Shown: positions 7,145-15,329 of the stretch, piece by piece
Numbering within the stretch: the stretch's first letter is position 1
How the letters are laid out: each line of letters opens with the position of its first letter
Assembly: GCA_025363655.1 (NCBI GenBank)
Contig: JANYDK010000110.1
Span: 1 to 33,788 of the forward strand
Reading direction: 5' to 3'
DNA length: 33,788 nucleotides
Origin: Deltaproteobacteria bacterium
GTDB lineage: Bacteria; Myxococcota_A; Polyangia; Polyangiales; JADJMO01
Notes under the pieces: generated by a model
Told to the model about the DNA's origin: nothing
What the model saw: the letters and a program-made list of their open reading frames with translations, nothing else
The model's database searches: none
Position numbers and translations under genes: made by a program

Positions 7145-8628
7145 TGCGAGGCCAGCGCGTCGGCTTCCTCGCGGTCCTGATCGGGCTCGGTTGCTCTTCG
7201 AAATCGAACGAAGTGACGCCGCCGACGGCGAAGGAGCCGCCGTGCAAAGTCGCCGCGGGTGCCTTCGCGCCGCTCTCGACGCGTTGCGGTCAATTCGTCG
7301 ACCTCGAGGGGCGGGTGGTCGTCCTTCGCGGAATCAACGCCCGCATCGCCGAGGTCTTCGACGAAGATCTCGGTCCCGGCAAGGTGCCGCTCGAGACGCT
7401 CCCGAAGCTCGATGCGGCTGATTTTCCCCGCATGCGACGCATCGGCTTCGACGTGCTGCGCCTGCCGGTGCACTGGAGCGCGCTGGAGCCGAACGATGCC
7501 TCGCCGCCGGTCTACGACGCTGCCTATCTCGAGCGCATCGCCGCCCTCGTCGCCGCCGCCAAGGCCGCGGACGTTCGGGTGCTCCTCGATCTTCACCAAG
7601 ATGCATACAGTAAATATATTGGTCAGGACGGGGCGCCCTTGTGGGCGATCGTCCCGGCGCCAACAAAGCTCCTCGAAGGACCGCTGACCGATCTCGGCAC
7701 GCGCACGTTGAGCAAGCAGGTGCTGGCGGCGTTCGACACCTTCTTCTCCGCGACGGCGCCCGATGGGCCCCGGCTACGCAAGCGCTTTGGCGCGGCGGCG
7801 GCAACACTGGCGAAGCGGTTCGTGGGTGAGTCGGCGATCATCGGTATCGATCTCTTCAACGAGCCGAATGCCACCGACGAGCGCGCGCGCGCCTTCGACG
7901 AAGAGGTAGGCGCCGCCATCCGCGCGGTCGATCCGGCGCGGCTCCTCTTCCTCGAACCGCCGGCGACGCGCAACCTCCTCGACCATGCATCGCTGGCGAC
8001 GAGCGCCTTTCCGCTCGGCGGCATCGTCTACGCGCCGCACGTCTACACGCACGTCTTCACGCCCGACGATGGTTGGAAGGCGACGTTCACGCTCGAAGAT
8101 TTACGCCCTTCCAACGCCAGCGCGCGCGACGAGGCCGACTCCTGGGGCGCGCCGCTCTTCATCGGCGAGTTCGGGTTCGGGCCCAGCGAGCCGCGCTTCG
8201 GCGACTACGTCGGCGGTCAACTGCAGCTGCAAGACGAGTACATGGCGAGCTCGACCTTCTGGCTCTGGAAGGAAGCGAGCGAAGGTGCCTGGGGCTTCTA
8301 CGACTTCGATCCGGCGACGTCGTCGTTCGGCAAGGAGCGGGCGACGCCGCGGAAGGTCTTCGCGCGCGTGCAGCCGCGGGCGATCGCCGGTTGGCCGGTG
8401 CGCTGGTCGTTCGATCCGAAGAGCGTTCACTTCGAGCTCGCGACGATCGGCGATCCGAACGTGAAAGCTCCGACCGTTCTCCACACGCCGACGCCCGAGG
8501 ACGCTCCGGCCGGCTATCGCGTCACCTGCGACGGCAAAGAGATCGACGCCGCACCCGATGCGAAAGGCGACATGACCATCCAATGCAACGGCGCGGGCGA
8601 GCACCTCCTCGTGGTGGTCGCGAAATGA
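7144..8628 (+). CDS. GH5 endoglycoceramidase-like glycoside hydrolase, lipoprotein
   Basis: 494 residues from ATG 7144 (a GTG at 7141 is also possible). The signal ends at IGLGC (Cys17), so the protein is probably lipid-anchored. The TIM barrel shows GH5 landmarks: LRGINAR (62-67), VLRLPVHWSALEP, LLDLHQDAYSKYI (147-159), the acid/base Glu240 in LFNEPN, APHVYTH (297-303) and the nucleophile Glu342 in IGEFGFG. LDLHQDAYS with a long insertion after it recalls endoglycoceramidases and related GH5 enzymes that cleave glycolipids, so a glycosphingolipid or sterol-glucoside substrate is a reasonable guess. The last 100 residues form a beta domain as in those enzymes. It overlaps both the OmpA gene upstream (TGATG) and the gene downstream (ATGA). 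Fold firm, substrate uncertain. Confidence 0.85.
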   Translation: MRGQRVGFLAVLIGLGCSSKSNEVTPPTAKEPPCKVAAGAFAPLSTRCGQFVDLEGRVVVLRGINARIAEVFDEDLGPGKVPLETLPKLDAADFPRMRRIGFDVLRLPVHWSALEPNDASPPVYDAAYLERIAALVAAAKAADVRVLLDLHQDAYSKYIGQDGAPLWAIVPAPTKLLEGPLTDLGTRTLSKQVLAAFDTFFSATAPDGPRLRKRFGAAAATLAKRFVGESAIIGIDLFNEPNATDERARAFDEEVGAAIRAVDPARLLFLEPPATRNLLDHASLATSAFPLGGIVYAPHVYTHVFTPDDGWKATFTLEDLRPSNASARDEADSWGAPLFIGEFGFGPSEPRFGDYVGGQLQLQDEYMASSTFWLWKEASEGAWGFYDFDPATSSFGKERATPRKVFARVQPRAIAGWPVRWSFDPKSVHFELATIGDPNVKAPTVLHTPTPEDAPAGYRVTCDGKEIDAAPDAKGDMTIQCNGAGEHLLVVVAK

Positions 8629-9440
8629 GCTCCATCGAACGCTTCGTCACCTTGGTGCGGCGTGAGCTCGGCACCGACGACGTCACCATCGTCTCCGATC
8701 CGGCCGACGCGCCGCCCGCGAGCGATTCGCTGATGCGCATCGAGCTTCCGGGCGGTGGCGTCCTCGTCGTCGTCTTCGCCGCGCCGCGCGAGGGGCTCGA
8801 CGCTGCACAAAGACGGCTCGAAATGCTCGTCGACTCCTTCCGCACCGTCCTCGAAGGCGAGCCGATCGCGCGCATCGAGCCGGCCAACTCGGGTGGACGA
8901 ACGACCAATCGGCCGCCGGCTGCGCACTCGCTCCACGAAGAGCTGCGCGCCCTCGCCGAGCGAGCGAGCGCGGTCGATGCGATGGTCATCGACGCGCGAT
9001 CTCCGGTCGTGTGGGGCGCTGCCGACGCCGATCGCGCGTCGATGGAGACGCCGTCGGCCGAGGTGGTCCGTCTCGACGAGCATCGTCCCGCCGGTGATCC
9101 ACGCGCGACGCCTCCTCCGCCCGACGTCGCACCGAGCGCTCCGTCGCCGAGCGATCACGCGATCGCCGCGGTACGTGCGCTCTCCGTGCTCCCGTCGCTC
9201 CATCGCGGGGGCCACCTCCATCACTCGGTACGCGCCGAAGAGTTCGGGTACATCGCCCGTTCGTTCGCCGGCATCTACGTGCTCATCGTCGTCTTCGACG
9301 CGCCGTGGGACGAGCTCTCCGCCGAGCGAGCCATCGTCCACTCGCTTCCGATCATCGAGCGGCTCGTGCTCGCGTTGCCGCCGCTCGATCCTTCGCCGAT
9401 GGCCGGTGCCGCGGCGATTCGACGCGGACGTCGACGATAG
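8625..9440 (+). CDS. Uncharacterised cytosolic protein
   Basis: 271 residues, no signal peptide. ATG 8625 overlaps the stop of the GH5 gene (ATGA). Two alpha/beta pieces can be seen: residues 1-85, with a strand pair around GGGVLVVVFAAPREGLD, and residues 100-271, with SLHEELRALAERASAVDAMV, VIDARSPVVWGA, a Pro-rich hinge, then SFAGIYVLIVVFDAPWDEL and a closing helix HSLPIIERLVLALPP. The VVWGAADADRAS-type segment and the repeated 'strand, VVF(D/A)AP, helix' layout suggest two copies of a Roadblock/GAF-like fold; that is only an impression. I do not recognise a family. It probably has a regulatory rather than catalytic role. Confidence 0.7.
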   Translation: MSSIERFVTLVRRELGTDDVTIVSDPADAPPASDSLMRIELPGGGVLVVVFAAPREGLDAAQRRLEMLVDSFRTVLEGEPIARIEPANSGGRTTNRPPAAHSLHEELRALAERASAVDAMVIDARSPVVWGAADADRASMETPSAEVVRLDEHRPAGDPRATPPPPDVAPSAPSPSDHAIAAVRALSVLPSLHRGGHLHHSVRAEEFGYIARSFAGIYVLIVVFDAPWDELSAERAIVHSLPIIERLVLALPPLDPSPMAGAAAIRRGRRR

Positions 9441-9502
9441 CCGACGCATCGCTCGCGGGAACCAACGCGACGCCTTCGTGTCGGCGTTATGCTGAGGCAC
9501 CC

Positions 9503-10363
9503 ATGAAACGTCGCGACTTCTTCGCCATCTTCGCTCTCGTCGGCTCTGCGGCGTTCGGCTCCGGCTGCAAATCGAAGGCGACCACGCAGTCCGAGATCGC
9601 GGCGCAGAACGTCGATCGACTGCTCAAGCTCGTCGCCGAGCGTCACGTCGATTCGATGCCGCGCGCGCTCCCCGCCGCTGCGAAGAAGCTCGGGCCGCCG
9701 CTCGAGAAGGTGCCGGCGAAGTTCGTCGAGATGCGTGACAAGACCGACGATCTGCGCGCCTCCAAGCGCTCGTTCTTCGCGGTCGTCGATCCTACGGGCA
9801 CGGTCACTTGGGTCGACGAGTCGAATTGGAAGGTCGAAGGACGGGTCCTCAGCGTCGGCTTTCCCAGCGTCCAAGAGGTCCTCGACGGCAAGCTCCCCTG
9901 GAGCCGCGGCACCGGTCGCTTCGGCGGCGATCCCGAGGATGCGCTCATCTTCATGGACGCCGCGCCGATCAAGGACGATGGCGGCAAGATCGCAGGCGCG
10001 CTCGTCTGTGCGTGGGAAGCGATCGACGTGGCGACCGATCTGCAATCGCAGATTCTCACCGAGATGGGCATGGAGAGCGCCGATCCGAACGTCCACAACA
10101 AGGTGAAAGAGCAGCGGAAGAAGCAGATGGAGCAGCCCGACGTCTGGGTCGCGATCTTTCGCGGCAAGGTGCTCTACATGCCGGAAGACGCGTACCAACC
10201 GCTCCTCGACTCGGCGAAGCAGCTCGACCTCTTGGGCAAGACGCAGAACGGAAAGTTCGTCGGCACGTTCGACGTCGTCAACAGCGGTTGGGGCGTCGCC
10301 GCGGCGCGCATCCCGTCGATGGGCGATGGCGTCGGCGTCGCGGTTTTTCGCCACAAATCGTAG
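9503..10363 (+). CDS. Tat-type lipoprotein with possible Cache-like sensory domain
   Basis: 286 residues. The N-terminus MKRRDFFAI carries a twin-arginine motif (RRDFF), a hydrophobic core and the lipobox FGSGC (Cys22), so it is likely exported folded by Tat and lipid-anchored. An amphipathic helical stretch (about 30-90, SEIAAQNVDRLLKLVAERH) is followed by SFFAVVDPTGTVTWVDES, a strand-turn-strand typical of Cache/PAS-like sensors, a middle alpha/beta part with LVCAWEAIDV, and a C-terminal sheet ending in GVGVAVFRHK. The Cache reading is an impression. It stands 62 bases after the unknown gene and converges with the tetraheme cytochrome gene, with 12 bases between stops. Confidence 0.75.
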   Translation: MKRRDFFAIFALVGSAAFGSGCKSKATTQSEIAAQNVDRLLKLVAERHVDSMPRALPAAAKKLGPPLEKVPAKFVEMRDKTDDLRASKRSFFAVVDPTGTVTWVDESNWKVEGRVLSVGFPSVQEVLDGKLPWSRGTGRFGGDPEDALIFMDAAPIKDDGGKIAGALVCAWEAIDVATDLQSQILTEMGMESADPNVHNKVKEQRKKQMEQPDVWVAIFRGKVLYMPEDAYQPLLDSAKQLDLLGKTQNGKFVGTFDVVNSGWGVAAARIPSMGDGVGVAVFRHKS

Positions 10364-10374
10364 CGAATCGACAT

Positions 10375-10391
10375 GCTACGGAAAACGTAGC
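10375..10391. terminator. Small hairpin between convergent genes
   Basis: GCTACG, a GAAAA loop and CGTAGC form a 6-bp stem overlapping the stop of the tetraheme cytochrome gene and lying 12 bases past the lipoprotein stop. There is no T-run, so it may be only a weak bidirectional terminator. Confidence 0.3.
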
Positions 10392-12094
10392 GCAGGCGGC
10401 TTCCAGCCCTTGGGCGGATCGACGTCGACGGGTGCGCCGGGCTTGCCGTGGCCCGGGCCGGTGATTTTCTCGATGCGCTCTTCGAAGACGAACGTGTCGG
10501 TGTGCGGCGCGTGATGGCAGCCGGTGCAGACGCTCTCTTCCGGCTTCTTCACCGGGATGGCCGACGAATACGGGTCGGCCACGTGCGCCGAGCCGGGGCC
10601 ATGGCACTGCTCGCACTGCACCGATTTCAGCACGTCGACGTCGGTCACCGACGAGCCACCCGGCTTGTCGTAGCCGGTGACGTGGCAGCTGACGCAGTCG
10701 AGGTTGAACTCTTTCGAATCTTTGGAGAGGGTTTCGTAGGCGTGCCCGTGCTTGGTCTTCGACCAGACGTCGAAAGCCGAGGCGTGACACGTCTTGCAGA
10801 CGTCGACGCCGACGTATTGCGCCTCGCCCTTGGCCGGCACCGGAGCCTTTTTCCCCGCGAATTTCGCCTTGTTGGTGGCGTTGACCCGCTGGTAGTAGCT
10901 GCCCATGGCCTTCTTCGCGGCCTCGTCGCTGCCGAACGCTTGGCGCACCTCGACGAGGTCGTAGCGGAGGAAGCTGCCGGCGGGCGTCGGCGGAGGCGCC
11001 TTCGCTTTTTCCAGCTTCGCCTTCATGTCGGCGAGGCGCTTCTTCTGGGTGTCGACGTCGCTCTTCGGCTGCGCCGGGTCTTTCTCCCAGATCGCGATGC
11101 TCTTCTCGAGGCCGGTGATTTGCAGCGTGAGGTCGGCGATTTCGGCGGCGCGCTCGAGGCCGCTGCCGTCGGCGAAGCGACCGTCGCCGCGGACGAAGAA
11201 GTCGACGACGGCGACGCGCGTGAGGTGATTGCTCGGCTCGACGACGAGCACGTTGCCGACGAAGCGCGGCGGCTTCGCGTCGGTGTTGGCGTCGCCTTGC
11301 GAAGACGGCGAACCGATGGCGAGCATGTCGAGATCAGGAGTTTGCTCGGCGGCGCGGACGGCGTCGCCGCGATCGATCGCCGCGAGCCCGACGACGATGC
11401 GCGCGCCGTCGGATCGGGCCTTTTTTGCCGCAGCGGAGAGGGCCTTGGCGGCCTCGTCGACGTTGACGCCGGTCGGGGCTCCCTTGGAGTTCTTCGGGGT
11501 GGCGACGCCGACGAACGCGACCTTCACGCCTTCGACCTCACGCATCGTGGTGGAGACCGCGCCGGCCGCCCCTTCGCCGCTGAGGTTGGCAGCGACGAGC
11601 GCGCCCGAAGACGTATCGCGAAGCTTGCCGAGCGACGGGCCGCCCTGTGACCAGTCGTTCTTGCCGGGAGTGAAGGCGGCGAGGCCGAGGTTCTTCAGGC
11701 CAGAGGCGAGGGCTTCGGCCTTCCATGCGTCTTGATCGGTGTGATCGGGCCGCGCCTCGTCGTCTTCGTAGAAGACCGGGCCGACCGCTGCGAGCATCGA
11801 ACGAGGCGCCTTTTGCTGCTCTTTCGAGACGTAGGCGGCGAAGTGGTCGAGGCCGCCGAGCATGTCTTTCTGGCAACCGCAGGGCTCGAGGGCGCCGGCG
11901 AGATCGGTCAGCACGTAGATGCGCACCGTCGGCGACGTCGGCTCGGGCTGGACGGTGACGCCCTTGCCTTTGCCGTCGTTGCGGCAGCCGTTGCAGGCCG
12001 CCAGGAGCGCGCCAAGGCACACGCTGAAGCCGAGGAAAGAGACCGACAAGGCGGTGCGGACGCGCCGCGGCAGGAGGAAGGTAATCGAAGGCAT
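10376..12094 (-). CDS. UshA-like domain fused to tetraheme cytochrome c, lipoprotein
   Basis: 572 residues. Signal peptide with lipobox LLAAC (Cys34). Residues about 55-320 form a metallophosphatase/5'-nucleotidase-like domain: RIYVLTDLAGALEPCGC (58-74), GGLDHFAAYV, TPGKNDWSQGG, VEGVKVAFVGVATP and DGARIVVGLAAIDRGD. The EPCGCxxxxLGGL motif recalls the UshA-like (seleno)protein group. A charged helical linker (about 335-380) leads to a C-terminal domain with four CxxCH haem sites: CKTCH at 433, CVSCH at 467, CEQCH at 494 and CTGCH at 523, resembling cytochrome c554-type tetraheme modules. The haems should be attached in the periplasm by the Ccm or Ccs system, and the protein could carry electrons to or from a substrate bound by the N-terminal domain (inference). 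ATG 12094 gives a clean signal; it is divergent from the gene at 12167. Confidence 0.87.
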   Translation of the reverse strand: MPSITFLLPRRVRTALSVSFLGFSVCLGALLAACNGCRNDGKGKGVTVQPEPTSPTVRIYVLTDLAGALEPCGCQKDMLGGLDHFAAYVSKEQQKAPRSMLAAVGPVFYEDDEARPDHTDQDAWKAEALASGLKNLGLAAFTPGKNDWSQGGPSLGKLRDTSSGALVAANLSGEGAAGAVSTTMREVEGVKVAFVGVATPKNSKGAPTGVNVDEAAKALSAAAKKARSDGARIVVGLAAIDRGDAVRAAEQTPDLDMLAIGSPSSQGDANTDAKPPRFVGNVLVVEPSNHLTRVAVVDFFVRGDGRFADGSGLERAAEIADLTLQITGLEKSIAIWEKDPAQPKSDVDTQKKRLADMKAKLEKAKAPPPTPAGSFLRYDLVEVRQAFGSDEAAKKAMGSYYQRVNATNKAKFAGKKAPVPAKGEAQYVGVDVCKTCHASAFDVWSKTKHGHAYETLSKDSKEFNLDCVSCHVTGYDKPGGSSVTDVDVLKSVQCEQCHGPGSAHVADPYSSAIPVKKPEESVCTGCHHAPHTDTFVFEERIEKITGPGHGKPGAPVDVDPPKGWKPPALRFP

Positions 12095-12166
12095 CTCGAC
12101 GCTCGAACGGAAATGACAGCAGTCTCGTCGTCCGGTTTCCTCATACCACCGTCCGAACGCCCCGCA

Positions 12167-13345
12167 ATGTTCCTGCCTTGCCTCGTCGTCGCCGAAGAGA
12201 CCACCCTCGACGTCGGTCGCGGCGTCGCGGTCGTCGACGTGCACGCGCGGTTGCGGTCGAAGGACGGCGGCGGCTGCTCGATCGATCTCGGCGCCTCGCT
12301 CCTCGCGCGAGAAGAAGGCCGTGGTCCGCCCGAGCTCATCGTCTGGCGTGCCGATCTCGACGGCACTCCGTTTCACGTCGGTGGCTCGATGGGAAAGGTC
12401 GCGCTCGAGCTTCCGCACGGCGGCAAGTTGCGCGTGCGTGCGCTGCTTCGGGGCGAACGCTTCATTGCCGCGCCGATGGCCACCGATCCCGAGCGTCGTA
12501 TCGTCAGCTCGAAGTCCTCGACCTCCGCGGCTTCTTCGACATTTCGTGTGCGGGCGAGCAGCGTCTGGCGGAGTCACGCGGTCTTCGGAGTCGCCCGCTG
12601 GATCGACGTCGGAACGCCGATCGTCGCGCTCGTCGATCCGACGCGCGATCGCGAGCCGATGACGCTCTTCGAGACGATCACCGCCGCCGAGCCCTCGGTC
12701 ATCGTCGTCGACGCCGGTCCGCTCCTCGGTGGCGCGCCCGAGGCGAAGACGCCCGAGACACGCGCGGGCGATCTCGCGCTCGGAGGTGCACGTGCGCTCT
12801 CGGTCTTGCTGACCGATCTGCCGCTCTCGGTCGCGACCGCGCCCGACACCGCCGCCGTCATCGCGCGGCTGCGGGAGACCGCGCTCGCGTCTCTCGCCGC
12901 CGCGTCGTCCGACGATCCGCTCCTCGCCGCCGTCGGGCAACGTCTCGCGACTGCGCTGGTGACCGGCTTCGCTCGTTGCGCGCGCGGCCCCGAGATCGTC
13001 ATTTCACCTCGTTTTCCGGCCCTTCCGCGCGCTCTCGAGGGCAGCGGCGTGCTCGAGGACGACGAGGCGGGATGTCCGCGCGTCCACGAGCTCTTCGTCG
13101 CCAACCATCCGACGCTGGCCATCGATCGCGAAGCGACGGCTGCGCTCGCCGAAGCCGCCGTCGCCAGCGTCGCCGAACGTCCGGTCATCGGTCGTCTCTC
13201 TCGCGTGAAGGCCACCGGCGAGAAGGCACCGGGGTCGCGTCAGTCGCTGCGCAGATCGACGCGTCGCGGCCTGCTCGTGATCCTTCTCTTCGCCCTCGCG
13301 GGGGCCGTCGTCGCCTACGCCACTCGCGAGCGCGCACGCGGCTGA
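12167..13345 (+). CDS. Uncharacterised protein with C-terminal membrane anchor
   Basis: About 392 residues with no N-terminal signal. Ala/Asp/Arg-rich soluble regions contain strands such as LDVGRGVAVVDVHARLRSKDG, LRVRALLRGERFIAAPM and PSVIVVDAGPLLGG and helices such as TAAVIARLRETALASLAAAS. The last 35 residues are a basic stretch (RQSLRRSTRRG) and one hydrophobic helix (LLVILLFALAGAVVAYAT), so it looks tail-anchored with the bulk facing the cytoplasm. ATG 12167 is chosen; ATG 12113 in the same frame is possible and would leave only 18 bases to the divergent cytochrome gene. It ends 12 bases before the convergent arfB gene. No family recognised. Confidence 0.65.
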   Translation: MFLPCLVVAEETTLDVGRGVAVVDVHARLRSKDGGGCSIDLGASLLAREEGRGPPELIVWRADLDGTPFHVGGSMGKVALELPHGGKLRVRALLRGERFIAAPMATDPERRIVSSKSSTSAASSTFRVRASSVWRSHAVFGVARWIDVGTPIVALVDPTRDREPMTLFETITAAEPSVIVVDAGPLLGGAPEAKTPETRAGDLALGGARALSVLLTDLPLSVATAPDTAAVIARLRETALASLAAASSDDPLLAAVGQRLATALVTGFARCARGPEIVISPRFPALPRALEGSGVLEDDEAGCPRVHELFVANHPTLAIDREATAALAEAAVASVAERPVIGRLSRVKATGEKAPGSRQSLRRSTRRGLLVILLFALAGAVVAYATRERARG

Positions 13346-13357
13346 GCGCGTCTCGTC

Positions 13358-13780
13358 TCAGTCGTCGGGCCGCCGGGCCTGCTTGTTCTGGGCGTTGTGT
13401 TTCTTCTCTGCGAGACGGCGCTCGATGGCTCCGCGTGACGGCTTGGTCGGCCTTCGACGAATCGGACGGATCAGCGCCTGCTCGACGAGAGCGCGCACCT
13501 TCTGTCGCGCATCGGCCAGATTTTTTGGTTGATCGCGCGTCTTCTGGCTCGTCAGGAGCAGCTTGCCGTCGGCGTCGAGGCGGCCACGACAGAGCACGAG
13601 CAGCCGCTCGTAGGCATCGCTCGGGAGCCCGACGATGCGCCCGAGATCGACGCGGAGCTCGATTTTCGAAGAGACCTTGTTGACGTTCTGCCCGCCAGGC
13701 CCCGACGAACGCACGGCGCGCACCTCGACCGCGTCGGCCGGGATGCTCACGAGTGACGAGATGAGGATCGGGTCGGCCAT
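13358..13780 (-). CDS. arfB: Alternative ribosome-rescue factor ArfB (peptidyl-tRNA hydrolase)
   Basis: 140 residues, the usual length. The catalytic GGQ motif lies in [19 protein letters not shown] near residues 26-42, followed by the release-factor-like domain and a Lys/Arg-rich tail ([20 protein letters not shown]) that in ArfB enters the empty mRNA channel of a stalled ribosome. The first beta strands ([23 protein letters not shown]) match the family. It frees ribosomes stuck on non-stop mRNA by hydrolysing peptidyl-tRNA, in the cytosol. ATG 13780 starts the family N-terminus directly. It is a single gene between an unknown convergent gene and the divergent FKBP gene 68 bases away. Confidence 0.93.
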   Translation of the reverse strand: MADPILISSLVSIPADAVEVRAVRSSGPGGQNVNKVSSKIELRVDLGRIVGLPSDAYERLLVLCRGRLDADGKLLLTSQKTRDQPKNLADARQKVRALVEQALIRPIRRRPTKPSRGAIERRLAEKKHNAQNKQARRPDD

Positions 13781-13848
13781 GGGGAGTCGCGGAGCCGCCG
13801 GACCATGCCACTTTTCAGCGCGCGCCGCGCGGGGTAGAGGCCTTGTCC

Positions 13849-14166
13849 ATGGAGCAAATCGATCTCGTCGTGGGGCAGGGCGCGGAAGCGACCGCAGGGA
13901 AGACCGTCTCGGTGCACTACACGGGCACCCTCACCGACGGGAAGAAGTTCGACAGCAGCCTCGATCGTGGCCGCCCCTTCGAGTTCACGCTCGGCGCCGG
14001 CATGGTCATCAAGGGTTGGGACCAGGGCGTCGCCGGCATGAAGGTCGGCGGCAAGCGCAAGCTCACCATCCCGCCGGCGCTCGCGTACGGCGAGAAGGGC
14101 TTCCCCGGCGCCATCCCGCCGAACTCGACGCTGGTGTTCGAAGTCGAGTTGCTCGGCGTGCGTTGA
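13849..14166 (+). CDS. FKBP-type peptidyl-prolyl cis-trans isomerase, cytosolic
   Basis: 105 residues, a minimal FKBP domain without signal peptide. All landmarks are present: [76 protein letters not shown]. The active-site Tyr, Phe, Asp, Val-Ile, Trp, Tyr and Phe set is intact, so it should be an active isomerase that assists protein folding. ATG 13849 follows a purine-rich GGGGTAGAGG stretch. The stop lies inside a 12-bp perfect hairpin. A lipoprotein paralogue follows at 14299. Confidence 0.93.
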   Translation: MEQIDLVVGQGAEATAGKTVSVHYTGTLTDGKKFDSSLDRGRPFEFTLGAGMVIKGWDQGVAGMKVGGKRKLTIPPALAYGEKGFPGAIPPNSTLVFEVELLGVR

Positions 14167-14188
14167 AGATTGCTACGCAATCTTCAAC
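14162..14188. terminator. 12-bp perfect hairpin over the FKBP stop codon
   Basis: GTTGAAGATTGC, a three-base loop TAC, and GCAATCTTCAAC form a perfect 12-bp stem that includes the TGA stop (14164-14166) of the cytosolic FKBP gene. No T-tract follows, so it could be an mRNA 3'-end stabiliser or a repeat end rather than a classical terminator. Confidence 0.5.
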
Positions 14189-14191
14189 TGA

Positions 14192-14267
14192 GACTGTCAA
14201 ACCTGAAATCGGAGCGGGTTTTCAATTCGTGCCTCTCAGCGCGAATTGAAAAGCCAGTGCGACAGTC
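14192..14267. repeat. Nested inverted repeats between the FKBP genes
   Basis: An inner 11-bp perfect stem (TTTTCAATTCG at 14219-14229 with CGAATTGAAAA at 14242-14252, 12-base loop) sits within an outer 7-bp pair (GACTGTC at 14192-14198 with GACAGTC at 14261-14267). The stretch is clearly richer in A/T than the genes around it. It follows directly on the 14162-14188 hairpin. It could be a structured 5' leader of the downstream FKBP lipoprotein, a small RNA or the footprint of a palindromic repeat element; the sequence alone does not decide. Confidence 0.55.
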
Positions 14268-14298
14268 CGTCTCCTTTCCTCGAGAATTCCATAACATT

Positions 14299-14790
14299 AT
14301 GATGTATCGCGCGATCGCCCCTATTTTCCTGGTCTCCTTGCTCGCTTGCAGCCGAAAGGTCGACGAGCCCGACCCGGTGAAGAAGGACCCGACCCCGTCG
14401 GTGACGGCGACGGCGGCGCCTTCGGCCGCACCGGGTGGTTCGGCGAACGCCGTCGGCGCCAACGATCTCGTCAAGCTCGACCTCTTGGTCGGCACCGGCG
14501 ACGAGGCGAAGATCGGCGATCAGGTGAAGGTGCACTACACGGGCACCCTCACCGACGGCACCAAGTTCGACAGCAGCCACGATCGCAACGAGCCGTTCGG
14601 TTTCCGCATCGGCGGCGGCGAGGTGATCAAGGGCTGGGACCAGGGCGTCCCCGGCATGAAGGTCGGAGGCAAGCGCAAGCTGACCATCGGCTACGCCCTC
14701 GCCTACGGAGAATCCGGACATCCCCCGACGATCCCGGGGAAGGCGACCCTCATTTTCGAGGTCGAGCTCGTCGAGATCGTGAAGAAGTAG
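14299..14790 (+). CDS. FKBP-type peptidyl-prolyl isomerase, lipoprotein
   Basis: 163 residues from ATG 14299 (a second ATG follows at once). Signal peptide with lipobox SLLAC near residue 16, then a Pro/Ala/Thr-rich linker of about 40 residues and one FKBP domain: [73 protein letters not shown]. The active-site aromatic residues are kept. It is a paralogue of the cytosolic FKBP just upstream, with stretches such as HYTGTLTDG and VGGKRKLTI identical, so the pair arose by tandem duplication followed by addition of an export signal. It should act on periplasmic clients, anchored in the membrane. Confidence 0.92.
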   Translation: MMYRAIAPIFLVSLLACSRKVDEPDPVKKDPTPSVTATAAPSAAPGGSANAVGANDLVKLDLLVGTGDEAKIGDQVKVHYTGTLTDGTKFDSSHDRNEPFGFRIGGGEVIKGWDQGVPGMKVGGKRKLTIGYALAYGESGHPPTIPGKATLIFEVELVEIVKK

Positions 14791-14844
14791 CCGCTTCGGC
14801 GCGGGCGTGGGCGAGGGGGCGGGTTCTTGATACCGTCGTCCTCC

Positions 14845-15321
14845 ATGGCGACGAACCCCATCCTCGGTCGTGACGTCTATCTCGCCCTCGCTGCGGTCGG
14901 CTGGTCCGACGGCGCGCTCGATCACGAAGAAGCCGACGCCATCGTGCGCACCGCGCTCGAGGAAGGTCTCGAGCTCGACGCCATCCACGAGATCGAGGAG
15001 GCGACGAAGAAGCACGTGCCGATGGGGATGATCGATCGGCTGACGATGTCGAAGTCCGATCGGCTCTACGTCTACGCGGTCGCTTGTTGGATCACGCGGC
15101 TCGACGGCGTCGTCACCGAAGAAGAAGAGAAAGCCCTCGAGACCATCGCACAGGCGCTGGGGGTGCCGGACGTGCCGCGCAAGCACGCGGACGCAGTGCT
15201 CGCCGAGATCGCCGAGCGTGGCGATCGCCCGGCGCGCTTCGATCTGATGGCCTTGCGACGGACGCTCGACGAGCGGCTCGCGCTCGCCCAAGCAGCGCGC
15301 GCGGCGACACGAAGCACCTGA
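14845..15321 (+). CDS. TerB-like helical protein, short tandem copy
   Basis: 158 residues, all-helical, cytosolic. LYLALAAVGWSDG-like and CWITRLDGVVTEEEEKALETIAQALGV segments match the 'acidic helix-turn, DG, EEE' pattern of TerB-like (tellurite-resistance-associated) domains. The full layout is YLALAAVGWSDGALDHEEADAIVRTALEEGLE, a middle helix pair, then DRLYVYAVACWITRLDGVVTEEEE, and a last helix ARFDLMALRRTLDERLAL. ATG 14845. The downstream gene repeats the same layout with a C-terminal extension. Role unknown; TerB folds are linked to envelope stress and metal-binding scaffolds. Family reading is moderate. Confidence 0.78.
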   Translation: MATNPILGRDVYLALAAVGWSDGALDHEEADAIVRTALEEGLELDAIHEIEEATKKHVPMGMIDRLTMSKSDRLYVYAVACWITRLDGVVTEEEEKALETIAQALGVPDVPRKHADAVLAEIAERGDRPARFDLMALRRTLDERLALAQAARAATRST

Positions 15322-15329
15322 GAGGCGTC

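Noticed and set aside
14162-14188. Integron attC site
   Set aside because: The inverted repeat has GTT...AAC ends in the opposite orientation to attC core sites, and no integrase or cassette array is present.
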